Assembly: GCA_022567555.1 (NCBI GenBank)
Contig: JADFGT010000009.1
Coordinates: 1-47,994 of the forward strand
DNA length: 47,994 bases
DNA from: Armatimonadota bacterium
GTDB taxonomy: Bacteria > Armatimonadota > Fimbriimonadia > Fimbriimonadales > ATM1
Direction: 5' to 3'
Positions 7,718-16,345 of this stretch are shown in pieces (the stretch's first letter is position 1; each line of letters begins with the position of its first letter). Under the pieces are notes generated by a model. It was not told the DNA's origin. It saw only the letters and a program-made list of their open reading frames with translations, and made no database searches. A program made the position numbers and the translations under genes.

Positions 7718-8068
7718 GTGACACCGGAACCGCCCGACGAAGAGAAGCCGGAAGAGGAGGAAGCCCCCCGGGTGTCTTCGACCGGCTTACCCGATCCGCC
7801 GGAATGGGAATGGAAGCGGCCGAAGGCCGAGAAGGGCCGCCCGCCCGCGTCGTCGGATATGCGGTCTTTCCGAGGCATGGGCGTGGGCATGAGCATCGGG
7901 TTCGTGATGGTCATGCCGGTTCTATTAGGAGTCGGCATCGGGACCTGGTTGGACAGGCTGGCAGGAGGAGGAAACATGTACCTTCTCATCGGAGTCCTGT
8001 TGGGAGCGGTGGCCGGCTTTACGCTCATGATCAGGCTCGTGGATCGGATGAATCGTGATGGCGAGTAG
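7718..8068 (+). CDS. atpZ: AtpZ/AtpI-like ATP synthase accessory membrane protein
   Basis: The 116-residue protein has an acidic, proline-rich N-terminal half (residues 1-45) and two membrane segments (about 55-77 and 85-107). The first of these includes the GVGIGTWLD stretch typical of AtpZ/AtpI-family proteins encoded at the head of F-type ATPase operons. Relatives are linked to assembly or stability of the c-ring and to Mg/Ca uptake. The GTG at 7718 has no clear SD and overlaps the possible GTG start of the divergent metalloprotease, so the start is uncertain. It overlaps the next gene by 11-14 bases, which suggests coupling. Confidence 0.7.
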   Translation: MTPEPPDEEKPEEEEAPRVSSTGLPDPPEWEWKRPKAEKGRPPASSDMRSFRGMGVGMSIGFVMVMPVLLGVGIGTWLDRLAGGGNMYLLIGVLLGAVAGFTLMIRLVDRMNRDGE

Positions 8069-8441
8069 AGACCTTGTCGGTCATGCGTATCGCTCTGCCG
8101 CGGCGATTGGCGTGCTCGGGCTGCCCGTCGCTTGGCTTATCGGCGGCGTTCCGTCGGCCGTCGGCCTGGCGGTGGGAACCGCCACTTCCTGCGGGTCGTT
8201 ATGGGTCTCCAGCAGGGTTGTGAGGGGCCTAATGCGGCCTGGCGCGCCTCGGACGCCTGCCATCGCCCTGTTGCTGCTTGTGCAGGCCGCTAAACTTCCC
8301 CTGATTGGACTCGCGATTTTTTTTGCGAACCGGCTTGGAACAGCGTCTATCTATTGGTTCCTGGGCGGGCTATTGTTGGTATACTTAGCGCTGGTCGTGG
8401 GGGCTGTTGCACTTGGGTCAGCCCCCGCGAACTGTGAGTAG
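8058..8441 (+). CDS. atpI: AtpI-like ATP synthase subunit I
   Basis: The 127-residue protein has about four hydrophobic segments (roughly 13-32, 36-55, 70-92 and 98-118). Its position between the atpZ-like gene and atpB is that of the ATP synthase I-chain, an assembly factor for the c-ring. It starts at ATG 8058 (a GTG at 8055 is adjacent) inside the end of the preceding gene. Sequence identity is weak in this family, so the call rests mostly on topology and context. Confidence 0.65.
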   Translation: MASRDLVGHAYRSAAAIGVLGLPVAWLIGGVPSAVGLAVGTATSCGSLWVSSRVVRGLMRPGAPRTPAIALLLLVQAAKLPLIGLAIFFANRLGTASIYWFLGGLLLVYLALVVGAVALGSAPANCE

Positions 8442-8452
8442 GGGAGCGCTGA

Positions 8453-9235
8453 TTGCCGGATAGCGGAGCACTGATTGCAGCGGCCGAGCACGCCGAGGGG
8501 GCGTGGTGGGCGCCGATTGTGTACACCGTGCTCGTCTGCCTCGTCATCATCGTTGCGGGCCGAATCGGGCTGCTCGGCGCGAAAGAGCACGTACCCCGAA
8601 ACATGATCACCCGGCTCTTCGAGCACCTCTATCTCTTTATCGAGAACATGTGTCTCAGCGTCATCGGTCCGCACGGCCAAAGGTACATCCCGCTCGTTTT
8701 CACCATTTACATGATCGTCCTCCTCTCGAACTTCTTCGGATTGATCGGGCTGACGGCGCCCACGAGTTCGTTCGGCGTCACATTTGGGATGGCGGTGATG
8801 GTCGTCGTATACGTTCAGTGGGAGGGCATCCGCACAAGGGGGCCCGTGGGCTATGTACGGCACTTTTTCGGTCCGCCTCTCGGCGAGGGGCTGCCGCTGC
8901 TGGGCAGGGCGTTCATGTTGCTGATTACGCTGCTTCTTTTCGTGATCGAGGTGATCTCGGAGATAGCGAAGAACCTCTCTCTTTCCCTGCGCCTTTACGG
9001 TAATATGTCCGGCGAACATGAGGTGGGCGTCACGTTCGGCGGTTTGGTCAAGTTTGCCGATTTGTGGGCGCCGCTGGGCGCAGTTTTCGGCGATATGAGC
9101 GTGCCGCTGCACGCGCTTCTATTCCCGCTCGCCGTCTTCGTCTCGGTGGTACAGGCGTTGATCTTCACCATTCTAACGTGCGTCTATCTCTCCTTGCTGG
9201 TCCGTCCACCCGGGGAGGCCGCACATGCACACTAA
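8453..9235 (+). CDS. atpB: F-type ATP synthase subunit a
   Basis: The 260-residue polytopic membrane protein contains LSLSLRLYGNMSGEH, in which the Arg is the essential residue facing the c-ring during ion translocation. Several long hydrophobic helices and a conserved C-terminal segment (VQALIFTILTCVYLSL) fit subunit a. The TTG at 8453 follows GGGGAG by about 6 bases. It forms the two ion half-channels with the c-ring in the inner membrane. Confidence 0.93.
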   Translation: MPDSGALIAAAEHAEGAWWAPIVYTVLVCLVIIVAGRIGLLGAKEHVPRNMITRLFEHLYLFIENMCLSVIGPHGQRYIPLVFTIYMIVLLSNFFGLIGLTAPTSSFGVTFGMAVMVVVYVQWEGIRTRGPVGYVRHFFGPPLGEGLPLLGRAFMLLITLLLFVIEVISEIAKNLSLSLRLYGNMSGEHEVGVTFGGLVKFADLWAPLGAVFGDMSVPLHALLFPLAVFVSVVQALIFTILTCVYLSLLVRPPGEAAHAH

Positions 9236-9265
9236 TCAGATTGCATTCGAGGAGGACATAAGAAA

Positions 9266-9595
9266 ATGACAGCAGTGATGGGAATCGCTCTTGCGGTAGG
9301 AATCGCCATTGGGTTCGCCGTGTTGGGCGCCGGCATTGGACAGGGAATTGCCGCTAACGGCGCCATGAACGGGATGGCTCGGCAGCCCGAGCTCGCCGCG
9401 AAGATACAGACGGGCATGATAATCGCGCTCGCGTTCGTCGAGTCGCTCGTTATCTTCACGCTCGTGCTTTGCTTCATGTTGTTGGGCAAGTTGCCGGCGA
9501 CAGATGAAATAGAGCCGTCGCAACTTGTCGGCGTGGCGCAGTCGGCACCGGAGCAAACGGCTGTGCTGATTGCGGAGGAACTGCCCGCGCAGTAG
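9266..9595 (+). CDS. atpE: F-type ATP synthase subunit c
   Basis: The 109-residue product forms the usual two-helix hairpin with the RQP loop (residues 39-41). The ion-binding carboxylate is E59 in AFVESLVIF. Q26 in GIGQG lies 33 residues before E59, the same spacing as Q32 and E65 in the sodium-binding c subunit of Ilyobacter, and S60 follows the Glu as there. This is compatible with Na+ coupling but also occurs in some H+ rings. The polypeptide extends about 30 residues past the second helix with an acidic, Ala-rich tail, which is unusual for subunit c. A strong SD (GAGGAGG, about 9249) precedes the ATG. Confidence 0.93.
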   Translation: MTAVMGIALAVGIAIGFAVLGAGIGQGIAANGAMNGMARQPELAAKIQTGMIIALAFVESLVIFTLVLCFMLLGKLPATDEIEPSQLVGVAQSAPEQTAVLIAEELPAQ

Positions 9596-9614
9596 TTCGA
9601 AGGAGTTTCAGCAC

Positions 9615-10199
9615 ATGCCCTGGGTCATAGCGGTTGTTCTCGCGGTCATCTTTTGGGCCCTGTCGCAGGCGCCCTTCATACAAGCGGCCAACGAAGTGCC
9701 GATGTTGCAGGATATCGGGCTCAACCTCTCGACTGCGCTCGTGCAAATGGGCGTGGTGGTCCTGATGTTTCCGCTCGTGAACATGATCTTCTTGAAGCCT
9801 CTTCGGGAAGCCCTGGACACACGCACAAAGTATCTGGACGATACTTACTCGGCTGCGGAGTCCTTGAAGCAACGGATGCAGGACCTGAAGGACTCCTATG
9901 AAGAACGATTGGCCAGGAGCGAGGGAGAGGCGCGCGCCAAGATCCAGGTGGCACTCAAAGAGGCCCAGCAGATGAAGGACAGCATACTCAGCGAAGCCCG
10001 CGGACAGGCCGAGGAGATTAGCCGCCGCGCATCCGAAGAGATGGCGCGCGAACGTGAGAAGATGCTGGTGGACCTGCGCACACACGTTGTGGACCTCACG
10101 CTCACCGCAACCGAGCGCCTGATCGGGGAGTCCATGGATCAGCCGAGGCAGCGCAAACTCGTCGAGGAGTTCATAAAGAACGTGGAGGTGCCCGGTTAA
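9615..10199 (+). CDS. atpF: F-type ATP synthase subunit b
   Basis: The 194-residue protein has hydrophobic segments at about residues 2-24 and 42-62 and then a long, highly charged helix (about 75-180) typical of the peripheral stalk. The N-terminal hydrophobic stretch before the usual anchor is extra and may be a signal-like segment. AAGGAG (9599-9604) precedes the ATG at 9615. It dimerises and connects F0 to the delta subunit. Confidence 0.9.
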   Translation: MPWVIAVVLAVIFWALSQAPFIQAANEVPMLQDIGLNLSTALVQMGVVVLMFPLVNMIFLKPLREALDTRTKYLDDTYSAAESLKQRMQDLKDSYEERLARSEGEARAKIQVALKEAQQMKDSILSEARGQAEEISRRASEEMAREREKMLVDLRTHVVDLTLTATERLIGESMDQPRQRKLVEEFIKNVEVPG

Positions 10200-10200
10200 C

Positions 10201-10752
10201 GTGGACCCCGGCGTCGCGCGCCGTTACGCGAGAGCCCTGCTGAACGCGGCGCAGTCCCTGAACTCGGTTCCGGAGGTCGAAGACGACCTCGAGGTGATTC
10301 GCGGTCTTCTCGAAAGCCGCGAAGACCTCCGGCGTGCCCTTGAAAGCCCCGAGGTGGCCCGCGAGCGGAAACTGCAACTGGTGGATCGCTTGTTCGCCGA
10401 CCGCGCGCGGCCGCTGACCCTTCGGTTGTTGCGCATGCTGATAGAAAAACGGCGCGAAAACCTCATCTCACTAATATATGTGGAGTATGTGCGCCTGCGG
10501 CAGGATGCGGAAGGCGTCTTGCCCGTCGTCATCCGCTCCGCAGTCGCTCTAACCGACGATGAGGTAAAGGAAATCACGAGCCGGCTCGAGAAGCAGACCG
10601 GGAAGCGCATCCTGTACGACTGCTTTGTGGATCCCTCTCTCATCGGCGGCGTGAAGGTGCGCTTTGGGGACTCTGTGCTCGACGGCACGGTTCTGGGCGC
10701 GCTGAGACGGTTGCGAGAAAGGTTTTTCATTGACGTACTAAAACAGGTGTAA
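10201..10752 (+). CDS. atpH: F-type ATP synthase subunit delta
   Basis: The 183-residue protein starts VARRYARALLNAA, the characteristic N-terminal helix of delta/OSCP, and ends with the GGVKVRFGDSVLDGTVLGALRRL segment typical of the family. The GTG at 10201 lies one base after the atpF stop, and GGAGGTG within the end of atpF acts as SD. It joins the alpha subunits to the b stalk. Confidence 0.92.
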   Translation: MDPGVARRYARALLNAAQSLNSVPEVEDDLEVIRGLLESREDLRRALESPEVARERKLQLVDRLFADRARPLTLRLLRMLIEKRRENLISLIYVEYVRLRQDAEGVLPVVIRSAVALTDDEVKEITSRLEKQTGKRILYDCFVDPSLIGGVKVRFGDSVLDGTVLGALRRLRERFFIDVLKQV

Positions 10753-10764
10753 TCGGAGACTCGC

Positions 10765-12381
10765 ATGGCAATTCGCCCCGAAGAAATCACAAGCATACTG
10801 ACAAGAGAACTGGAGAAGTTCGATACGAAGCCGAGCACCGAACACGTCGGCACAGTTCTTCAGGTGGGCGATGGCATCGCTCAGATCTATGGCTTGCCCG
10901 ATTGCCAAATGGGCGAACTCCTGGAGTTGCCGGGCGGCGTAATGGGCCTCGCGCTGAACTTGGAAGAGAACACGATCGGCGCGGTCATCATCGGCTCGGA
11001 CGAAAATATAAAGGAGGGGGACCCGGTGCGCGAAACGGGCCGCATCATCCAGGTCCCGGTGGGTGATGGCCTACTGGGTCGTGTCGTGAATGCCCTCGGC
11101 CAGCCGATTGACGACAAAGGCCCCATACCCACCGATGAAACGCGGCTGATAGAGGTCAAAGCGCCCGGCGTGGTGCTTCGCCAGCCGGTGAAGGAGCCTG
11201 TTCAGACCGGCATCAAGGCGATTGACGCCATGATTCCCATCGGCCGGGGCCAGCGCGAACTGATAATCGGCGACCGCCAGACTGGAAAGACCGCCATTTG
11301 TGTGGACACGATAATAAACCAGAAGGGGACGCACGAGCCCGGCGGCAGCCCGTTGTATTGCATCTACGTAGCCATCGGGCAACGCATGGCCAGCGTGCGG
11401 CGCGTTGTCGAAACGCTTGAGCAGTATGACGCTATGAGGTACACAATAGTTGTCGTAGCGTCCGCTTCCGATGCGAACTCCGAGCAGTATCTGGCGCCGT
11501 TTGCGGGATGCACTATGGGCGAATGGTTCCGCGATAGTGGCAAGCACGCGCTCATCATATATGACGACCTTTCAAAGCACGCACAGGCATACCGTACGCT
11601 GGCGCTGTTGCTACGGCGTCCGCCGGGCAGGGAGGCGTTTCCCGGTGACATCTTCTATCTGCATGCCCGTCTGCTGGAGCGCGCGGCGAAGATGAACGAC
11701 GAAGAAGGGGGGGGCTCTCTGACTGCGCTGCCTATCATAGAAACGCAGGCCGGCGACGTTTCGGCATACATCCCGACCAACGTGATCTCCATCACGGACG
11801 GCCAGATATATCTGGAGCCGGACCTCTTTTTCGCGGGCATTAGGCCGGCGATCAACGTCGGCATTTCAGTCTCGCGCGTCGGTGGGAACGCCCAGATCAA
11901 GGCGATGAAATCCGTCGCAGGAAAAATGAAGCTGGAGATGGCGCAATACCGGGAAGTTGCGACGTTCGCGCAGTTCGCCAGCGACCTGGACAAGGCGACC
12001 CAAATGCAGTTGGCCCGAGGCCAGAGGCTGACCGAACTGCTCAAACAGAACATCTACTCTCCGTACGATGTGGTGGACCAGATACTTGCCATTTTCGGCG
12101 GAACGGGTGGGTTCTTGGATGAGATAGAAGTCTCCGACGTCGGTCCGTTCGAAGAGGGATTGCTCGCTTACGTTCACGAAAAGTATCCGGACCTCGTAAG
12201 AAAAATATGGGAAACGAAGGAGTGGACCGAGGACGTCGAGGAGACGGCCCGCAAAGCGATCGGAGAGTATCAACAGATTTTCCTCGCACAGAAGAAGTCT
12301 GAGGCCGCCGAGAGGCCGTCCATAGATGAACCGGACGGAGAGGAAGAGCCGGTCGAGGAGAAGGTGGGAGCGGAGAAATAA
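10765..12381 (+). CDS. atpA: F-type ATP synthase subunit alpha
   Basis: The 538-residue protein has the full alpha layout: a beta-barrel start, P-loop GDRQTGKT at residues 169-176 (the same numbering as in E. coli), the [19 protein letters not shown] stretch and the alpha-helical C-terminal domain. The last 30 residues or so form an acidic tail ([12 protein letters not shown]) beyond the usual end. It forms the catalytic hexamer with beta, whose gene is not in this window. Confidence 0.96.
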   Translation: MAIRPEEITSILTRELEKFDTKPSTEHVGTVLQVGDGIAQIYGLPDCQMGELLELPGGVMGLALNLEENTIGAVIIGSDENIKEGDPVRETGRIIQVPVGDGLLGRVVNALGQPIDDKGPIPTDETRLIEVKAPGVVLRQPVKEPVQTGIKAIDAMIPIGRGQRELIIGDRQTGKTAICVDTIINQKGTHEPGGSPLYCIYVAIGQRMASVRRVVETLEQYDAMRYTIVVVASASDANSEQYLAPFAGCTMGEWFRDSGKHALIIYDDLSKHAQAYRTLALLLRRPPGREAFPGDIFYLHARLLERAAKMNDEEGGGSLTALPIIETQAGDVSAYIPTNVISITDGQIYLEPDLFFAGIRPAINVGISVSRVGGNAQIKAMKSVAGKMKLEMAQYREVATFAQFASDLDKATQMQLARGQRLTELLKQNIYSPYDVVDQILAIFGGTGGFLDEIEVSDVGPFEEGLLAYVHEKYPDLVRKIWETKEWTEDVEETARKAIGEYQQIFLAQKKSEAAERPSIDEPDGEEEPVEEKVGAEK

Positions 12382-12387
12382 GACACG

Positions 12388-12457
12388 CGATTGACGATAG
12401 ACGATAGCCGATTCGGAACCGGATCGCCAGTCGCCAGTCGTCAGTCGCCAATCGCCA
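12388..12457 (+). repeat. Ten tandem heptamers filling the atpA-atpG gap
   Basis: The 76-base gap is almost wholly 7-base units: CGATTGA, CGATAGA, CGATAGC, CGATTCG, one degenerate unit, then ATCGCCA, GTCGCCA, GTCGTCA, GTCGCCA and ATCGCCA. The last unit abuts the atpG ATG. This leaves atpG with no SD sequence. The tract resembles the short tandem heptanucleotide repeats known from cyanobacterial intergenic regions, though I do not claim common origin. Confidence 0.75.
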
Positions 12458-13324
12458 ATGGCCACACTCAAACAACTCCGGCAGCGCATTCGAAGCGCTA
12501 AGAGCATTCAGCAGATAACGCGGGCCATGAAACTGGTTGCGGCGGCGAGACTGCGCCGCGCGCAGGAGCGCGTTTTGCAGGCCAGACCCTACTCAGACAA
12601 GATGCGCGAGATGCTTGGCTATTTGGGCGAGGCAGGGGAGATGCCTGAGCACCCGCTTTTGGAGCGGCGCCCTGTGAAGAGTTATGGCGTACTGCTTCTT
12701 ACGGCCGAGCGCGGTCTCTGCGGCTCGTTCAATACAAACCTAATCCGTCATACGCAGGAGTTGTTGCGTGACAGTGCCGGCGAGGCGATTCTCATTACGG
12801 TGGGTGCGAAGGGCCACAAGTTCTTTTCCAAGCGCGGTTATCCCGTGGAGAAGTCGTTCACCATCCCGACCAGCGGGCCGACGAGCGAACATGCAAGGGC
12901 CGTCATGGACCTCGTGCGGGAAATGTTCGAATCGGGTCGCGTGGATGCAATCCGCCTTGTGTACAGCAGGTTCTACTCTGCGATTCGGCAGATGCCGCAG
13001 ACCGTGCAGTTGCTCCCGATTGAGCCGCCCGAGCATGAGCCCGGCAAGGAGGCCGCGTTTTCGAAAGCGTATACGTTCGAGCCGGGGCCGACTGCGCTTC
13101 TGGCCGAGCTTCTCCCTCGTTACGCCTTCACCCTGATCATGCACGCGCTGTATGAATCGTCCGCCAGCGAGCACGGCTCGAGAATGACGGCGATGACGAA
13201 CGCCACCGACAGCGCCGGTGAAATGATTGACACTCTCACTCTTGAAGCGAACCGCCGCCGCCAAGCCGCCATTACAAAGGAGATCCTTGAGGTCGTAGGC
13301 GGCGCCGAAGCGCTGAAAGATTAG
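12458..13324 (+). CDS. atpG: F-type ATP synthase subunit gamma
   Basis: The 288-residue protein has both conserved ends of the rotor shaft: RIRSAKSIQQITRAMKLVAA at the N-terminus and a C-terminal segment from SEHGSRMTAMTNATDSA through the TLEANRRRQAAITKEILEVV helix. The ATG at 12458 directly follows the heptamer tract and has no SD, so translation may depend on coupling or on ribosomal protein S1. In most bacteria atpD and atpC come next; here the following gene is on the opposite strand and unrelated. Confidence 0.95.
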   Translation: MATLKQLRQRIRSAKSIQQITRAMKLVAAARLRRAQERVLQARPYSDKMREMLGYLGEAGEMPEHPLLERRPVKSYGVLLLTAERGLCGSFNTNLIRHTQELLRDSAGEAILITVGAKGHKFFSKRGYPVEKSFTIPTSGPTSEHARAVMDLVREMFESGRVDAIRLVYSRFYSAIRQMPQTVQLLPIEPPEHEPGKEAAFSKAYTFEPGPTALLAELLPRYAFTLIMHALYESSASEHGSRMTAMTNATDSAGEMIDTLTLEANRRRQAAITKEILEVVGGAEALKD

Positions 13325-13440
13325 GACCCCTTTTCCCGTCTGTAGAGGGTTGGGGCGAGGGATTCCGGTCTTCCATTCTTAGCTATCGGTTTGCGGCTCA
13401 TCACTCACTCCTCTGTGGTACCGTCCCCCCCTATCCGGCG

Positions 13441-13800
13441 CTAATCATCGCTCGGAAGGAAGGCGAATGCAACGGCTATGAGGACCAGGCCCCAAAAAAG
13501 CCCATACACCAGAAGAAGCATGCCCTCGCTTAGAAAAGCCGCGATGGCAACGAAGCATGCCCACCTGCGCCGGAAGAACAACCCGACGGCAGCGATCAGC
13601 AGCGAGAATGCCAACGCGTACAGATAAACGTGGAAAGCGACGGACGCAACCGTTAACCTCCGATCGTCGCCGAAGTGCACCAGAACAGCGAGCGCGAGAG
13701 CGAGTACCGAATAGAACATCGCCACGCATGCGTCCATGACGTGGTCCGGCACCAGTTGCGTGAGCAGAATCCTCTTCAGCCGTTTCGTCACCTTAAGCAT
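13441..13800 (-). CDS. Small integral membrane protein of unknown function
   Basis: The 119-residue product has a basic N-terminus and three to four hydrophobic segments (about 24-42, 51-73, 78-96 and 97-115), with little else. AAGGA lies about 9 bases before the ATG at 13800. I recognise no family. The 116 bases between atpG and its stop hold no gene; no remnant of atpD was seen there. Confidence 0.6.
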   Translation of the reverse strand: MLKVTKRLKRILLTQLVPDHVMDACVAMFYSVLALALAVLVHFGDDRRLTVASVAFHVYLYALAFSLLIAAVGLFFRRRWACFVAIAAFLSEGMLLLVYGLFWGLVLIAVAFAFLPSDD

Positions 13801-13955
13801 CGCCCGGCGTCCTTCGGCTTCGTTCGCGCCATGTGATTATAGCAGGCCTCCCGGCCGCTTGCCCTCTGTGTCAACGGCTTGGCAGCGCGCGCGTCGTGTA
13901 CCCATTCGGCAGGAGTCCGGGGGCGTGTGGCGAACCGGTCAGTTGGAGAACAATC

Positions 13956-15083
13956 ATGAACGTGAATGACCGGAACCTTCGCCTTCTGGAGACCAAGTAC
14001 GACGGATACCTTGAGGGTGGCCTCGTGGACACATTTATACAAGATTTCGGCGTAAACTTCGCCGCAGGCCACTGGTGCGCAGGAGAGTTCTTCGACCGCT
14101 TCTGCGTGGTCGGCTACAACAGCAACACCGACTTCGACAACAGTATCCCGGCGCAGATAGAGCGCGTGGCGAAAGCGGGAATAAGGGGCATCGAGTTCCA
14201 CGAAGTTCTGTTTATTGACGACAACTATCAGAAGGTTCCGGCCAAGGTGTCCGAGATAAAGGACGCATTGGCCGCTCACGGTGTGGTCGCCACGAACATG
14301 AACATGAACACGTGGACGGATCCCAAATGGAAGTTCGGCGGCATAACAAATCCCGACCCCGCTGTGCGCAGAGAGTGCGTTGCGCTCTGCTTGCAAGGAG
14401 TCGAGATCGGCAAGGAACTGAACTGCGTCAGTTGCAACATATGGCCCGGATCGGACGGATGGGATTATCACTTCGAGGTGGATTACGGGAAGCGGTTTGA
14501 CTGGTATATAGAGGGATGCACGGAGATCGCGCGCAAGTGCGACGAACTCGGCCTGAAGTTCGGCAACGAGTCCAAACAGAAAGAGCCGCGCGAAATGAAC
14601 ATGATAGTCAACACGGTCGCAAAGGCCGCACTGGTGGCCCAAGAAGTGAACAAGAACTTAGGGAAGACGGTTATGGGTGTGGTGATTGATTACGGACACG
14701 AGCAGATGGTGGGTAACACGCCTGCCGATTCGCTTTATATGCTGAAGCGGATCGGCGTTCCGATAGCGAACTTTCATATAAACGGAGCGAAATATAACAG
14801 CAACGACGAAGACCGCATCGCGGGAACAGATGACATCTGGCGCCTGGTGGACTTCTGCTACGCGGCGATAGACACCGGATACGACGGGTGGTTCGCCGAG
14901 GACCAGTTCACATACCGAACCGAGCAGGTGCGCTCGATGCGCCTGAGCATGGAGTTTTTTGCAAATTGCATGAAAAAAGCTCTAAAAATCTATGCCCTGA
15001 AGCCGCAGTTGGAGGAAGCCCAAGCCACCGGCGACGCCGCGAACACGATAGACGTGGTCAAAAGGATCATGTTCAACGGCTGA
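13956..15083 (+). CDS. TIM-barrel sugar isomerase/epimerase-like protein
   Basis: The 375-residue protein resembles the xylose isomerase-like TIM-barrel superfamily, with alternating strand and helix segments and several acidic or His residues at strand ends (IEFHEVLF, GNESKQKEP, VVIDYGHEQM, NFHINGAKYN, GWFAEDQF). Such residues usually bind a divalent metal that catalyses aldose-ketose isomerisation or epimerisation. The substrate cannot be told. TTGGAG lies 8 bases before the ATG at 13956. The gene stands alone, with the opposite strand used on both sides. Confidence 0.8.
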   Translation: MNVNDRNLRLLETKYDGYLEGGLVDTFIQDFGVNFAAGHWCAGEFFDRFCVVGYNSNTDFDNSIPAQIERVAKAGIRGIEFHEVLFIDDNYQKVPAKVSEIKDALAAHGVVATNMNMNTWTDPKWKFGGITNPDPAVRRECVALCLQGVEIGKELNCVSCNIWPGSDGWDYHFEVDYGKRFDWYIEGCTEIARKCDELGLKFGNESKQKEPREMNMIVNTVAKAALVAQEVNKNLGKTVMGVVIDYGHEQMVGNTPADSLYMLKRIGVPIANFHINGAKYNSNDEDRIAGTDDIWRLVDFCYAAIDTGYDGWFAEDQFTYRTEQVRSMRLSMEFFANCMKKALKIYALKPQLEEAQATGDAANTIDVVKRIMFNG

Positions 15084-15094
15084 CGCCGCGCGCG

Positions 15095-16225
15095 TCACCT
15101 GACTCGCACAAGCCATCGAGGGTCGTCCTGTCCACGTTTCAGCAGAAGATACTCACCCGAGTTCGAGTACCCGGCCAAGGTGTAGGGACCGGCGTACACC
15201 CATTCGACGTCGGGGAGTTGCATCACATAGAGGCCCACGTGGTACTTATCTTTCAGTTCCAGGCCCGGCGGCGCGCCGGGCAGGCGTTCGGGGAGGTCGG
15301 TGTAGAATGTAACAACGAGGCGGTTCTGCGTGATTAAAGCGGCCACGGTGAGTCGCACTTTGGCGTAATCGCCACCGGGCGGCGGTATCTCTCTGATCGC
15401 TTTGTGATCCTTCAAAGACCAGAGGACGAGCCGACGGGGTTTAGGATTGCCGTTCTGATACTCCAGTTCGGTCATGCAGATGAGCAGGTCCCTCTTGCTG
15501 TCGTAGAGATAGGTAACCAGGCCCTTGGCCATTACGAACGGTTTCGTTTTGCCGTTTTCCAGTATCAGCCACTTCCGCTTTCGCTTTGTTGCGTCCGGCT
15601 TGTCGTATTGATCGATTCTAAGAATGATCCTATCCGAAGACCTGTCTGCCAGCGCGTATTTTATGATCCAGCCGTCCGGCGCCCAATAGAGACTGCGGTT
15701 TTCGCTGGCGTCTGTCGTGGCAACGCGGATGAAGGACACCCCTGATCGAACTTTCCATTCGAACTCCATACTAACAGCACTTGCTATTTTCGTAGTGTGG
15801 ACAACGACGACATGAGCACGAGACGGACTTCGCAACAACGCTGCAGGATAGATGAGAAGCCAATTGGGCAGCCCGAAGGCCCTGTCCGGGTCTCCACCCC
15901 TATGAAAGCCTCCAGCCTGAAGCCCGGTGTAAACCGGCTCGGAGGGGTCCCTTCGAAACTCGTAGATGGGGTTTCGCCAACGGTGACCCCCCGGAAGTTC
16001 AATCTGGTTCAGCGTGCTCGGTGGGTAATAAGCGAATATCCTCCTGCCGTCGTCGGACAACAGGAGGCCGTGGGATGCGCCATAGGACACCCAGCCGCCG
16101 AAGCCCTGGAAGATCTCCGCGGCGAGCTGCACTGCCTCTGCTATAGGCAGGCGGAGGTCCGGAGGCTGCTGCACAGGCGTGCCGGCGGTGGACGCAAGTA
16201 GAGCGAGGACACCGACTGCCAGCAT
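15095..16225 (-). CDS. Secreted protein, possibly beta-propeller, function unknown
   Basis: The 376-residue product begins with a signal-like segment (MLAVGVLALLASTAGTPV) and contains repeated strand-rich units such as LYWAPDGWIIKYAL, LVTYLYDSKRDLLICM and YSNSGEYLLLKRG, suggestive of propeller blades. No catalytic motif is visible. It is convergent with the TIM-barrel gene, only 11 bases apart. The overall style resembles the lipoprotein at 21-998, but I cannot demonstrate homology by eye. Confidence 0.6.
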   Translation of the reverse strand: MLAVGVLALLASTAGTPVQQPPDLRLPIAEAVQLAAEIFQGFGGWVSYGASHGLLLSDDGRRIFAYYPPSTLNQIELPGGHRWRNPIYEFRRDPSEPVYTGLQAGGFHRGGDPDRAFGLPNWLLIYPAALLRSPSRAHVVVVHTTKIASAVSMEFEWKVRSGVSFIRVATTDASENRSLYWAPDGWIIKYALADRSSDRIILRIDQYDKPDATKRKRKWLILENGKTKPFVMAKGLVTYLYDSKRDLLICMTELEYQNGNPKPRRLVLWSLKDHKAIREIPPPGGDYAKVRLTVAALITQNRLVVTFYTDLPERLPGAPPGLELKDKYHVGLYVMQLPDVEWVYAGPYTLAGYSNSGEYLLLKRGQDDPRWLVRVR

Positions 16226-16345
16226 GCTCCGATCACTCTACCGGATTGGGAACGGGAGCATACTCGAAGTAGAACTCGCCGGGAAGTCCGGCAGGGCCCC
16301 CCACCGCCCCGCGGGCCTGCGCGGGCAAGTAGGCCAGCGCAGGAA

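Noticed and set aside
12388-12457. CRISPR-like array
   Set aside because: Units are 7 bases with no spacers; it is a simple tandem repeat.
13325-13440. Remnant of atpD after atpG
   Set aside because: No reading frame or motif of subunit beta (P-loop GGAGVGKT) occurs here.
21-15083. Genome-wide reassignment of UGA (to Trp or Gly)
   Set aside because: Several clear genes end in TGA at the expected place (998, 6491, 15083), and the two internal UGAs sit at Cys positions, not Trp or Gly.
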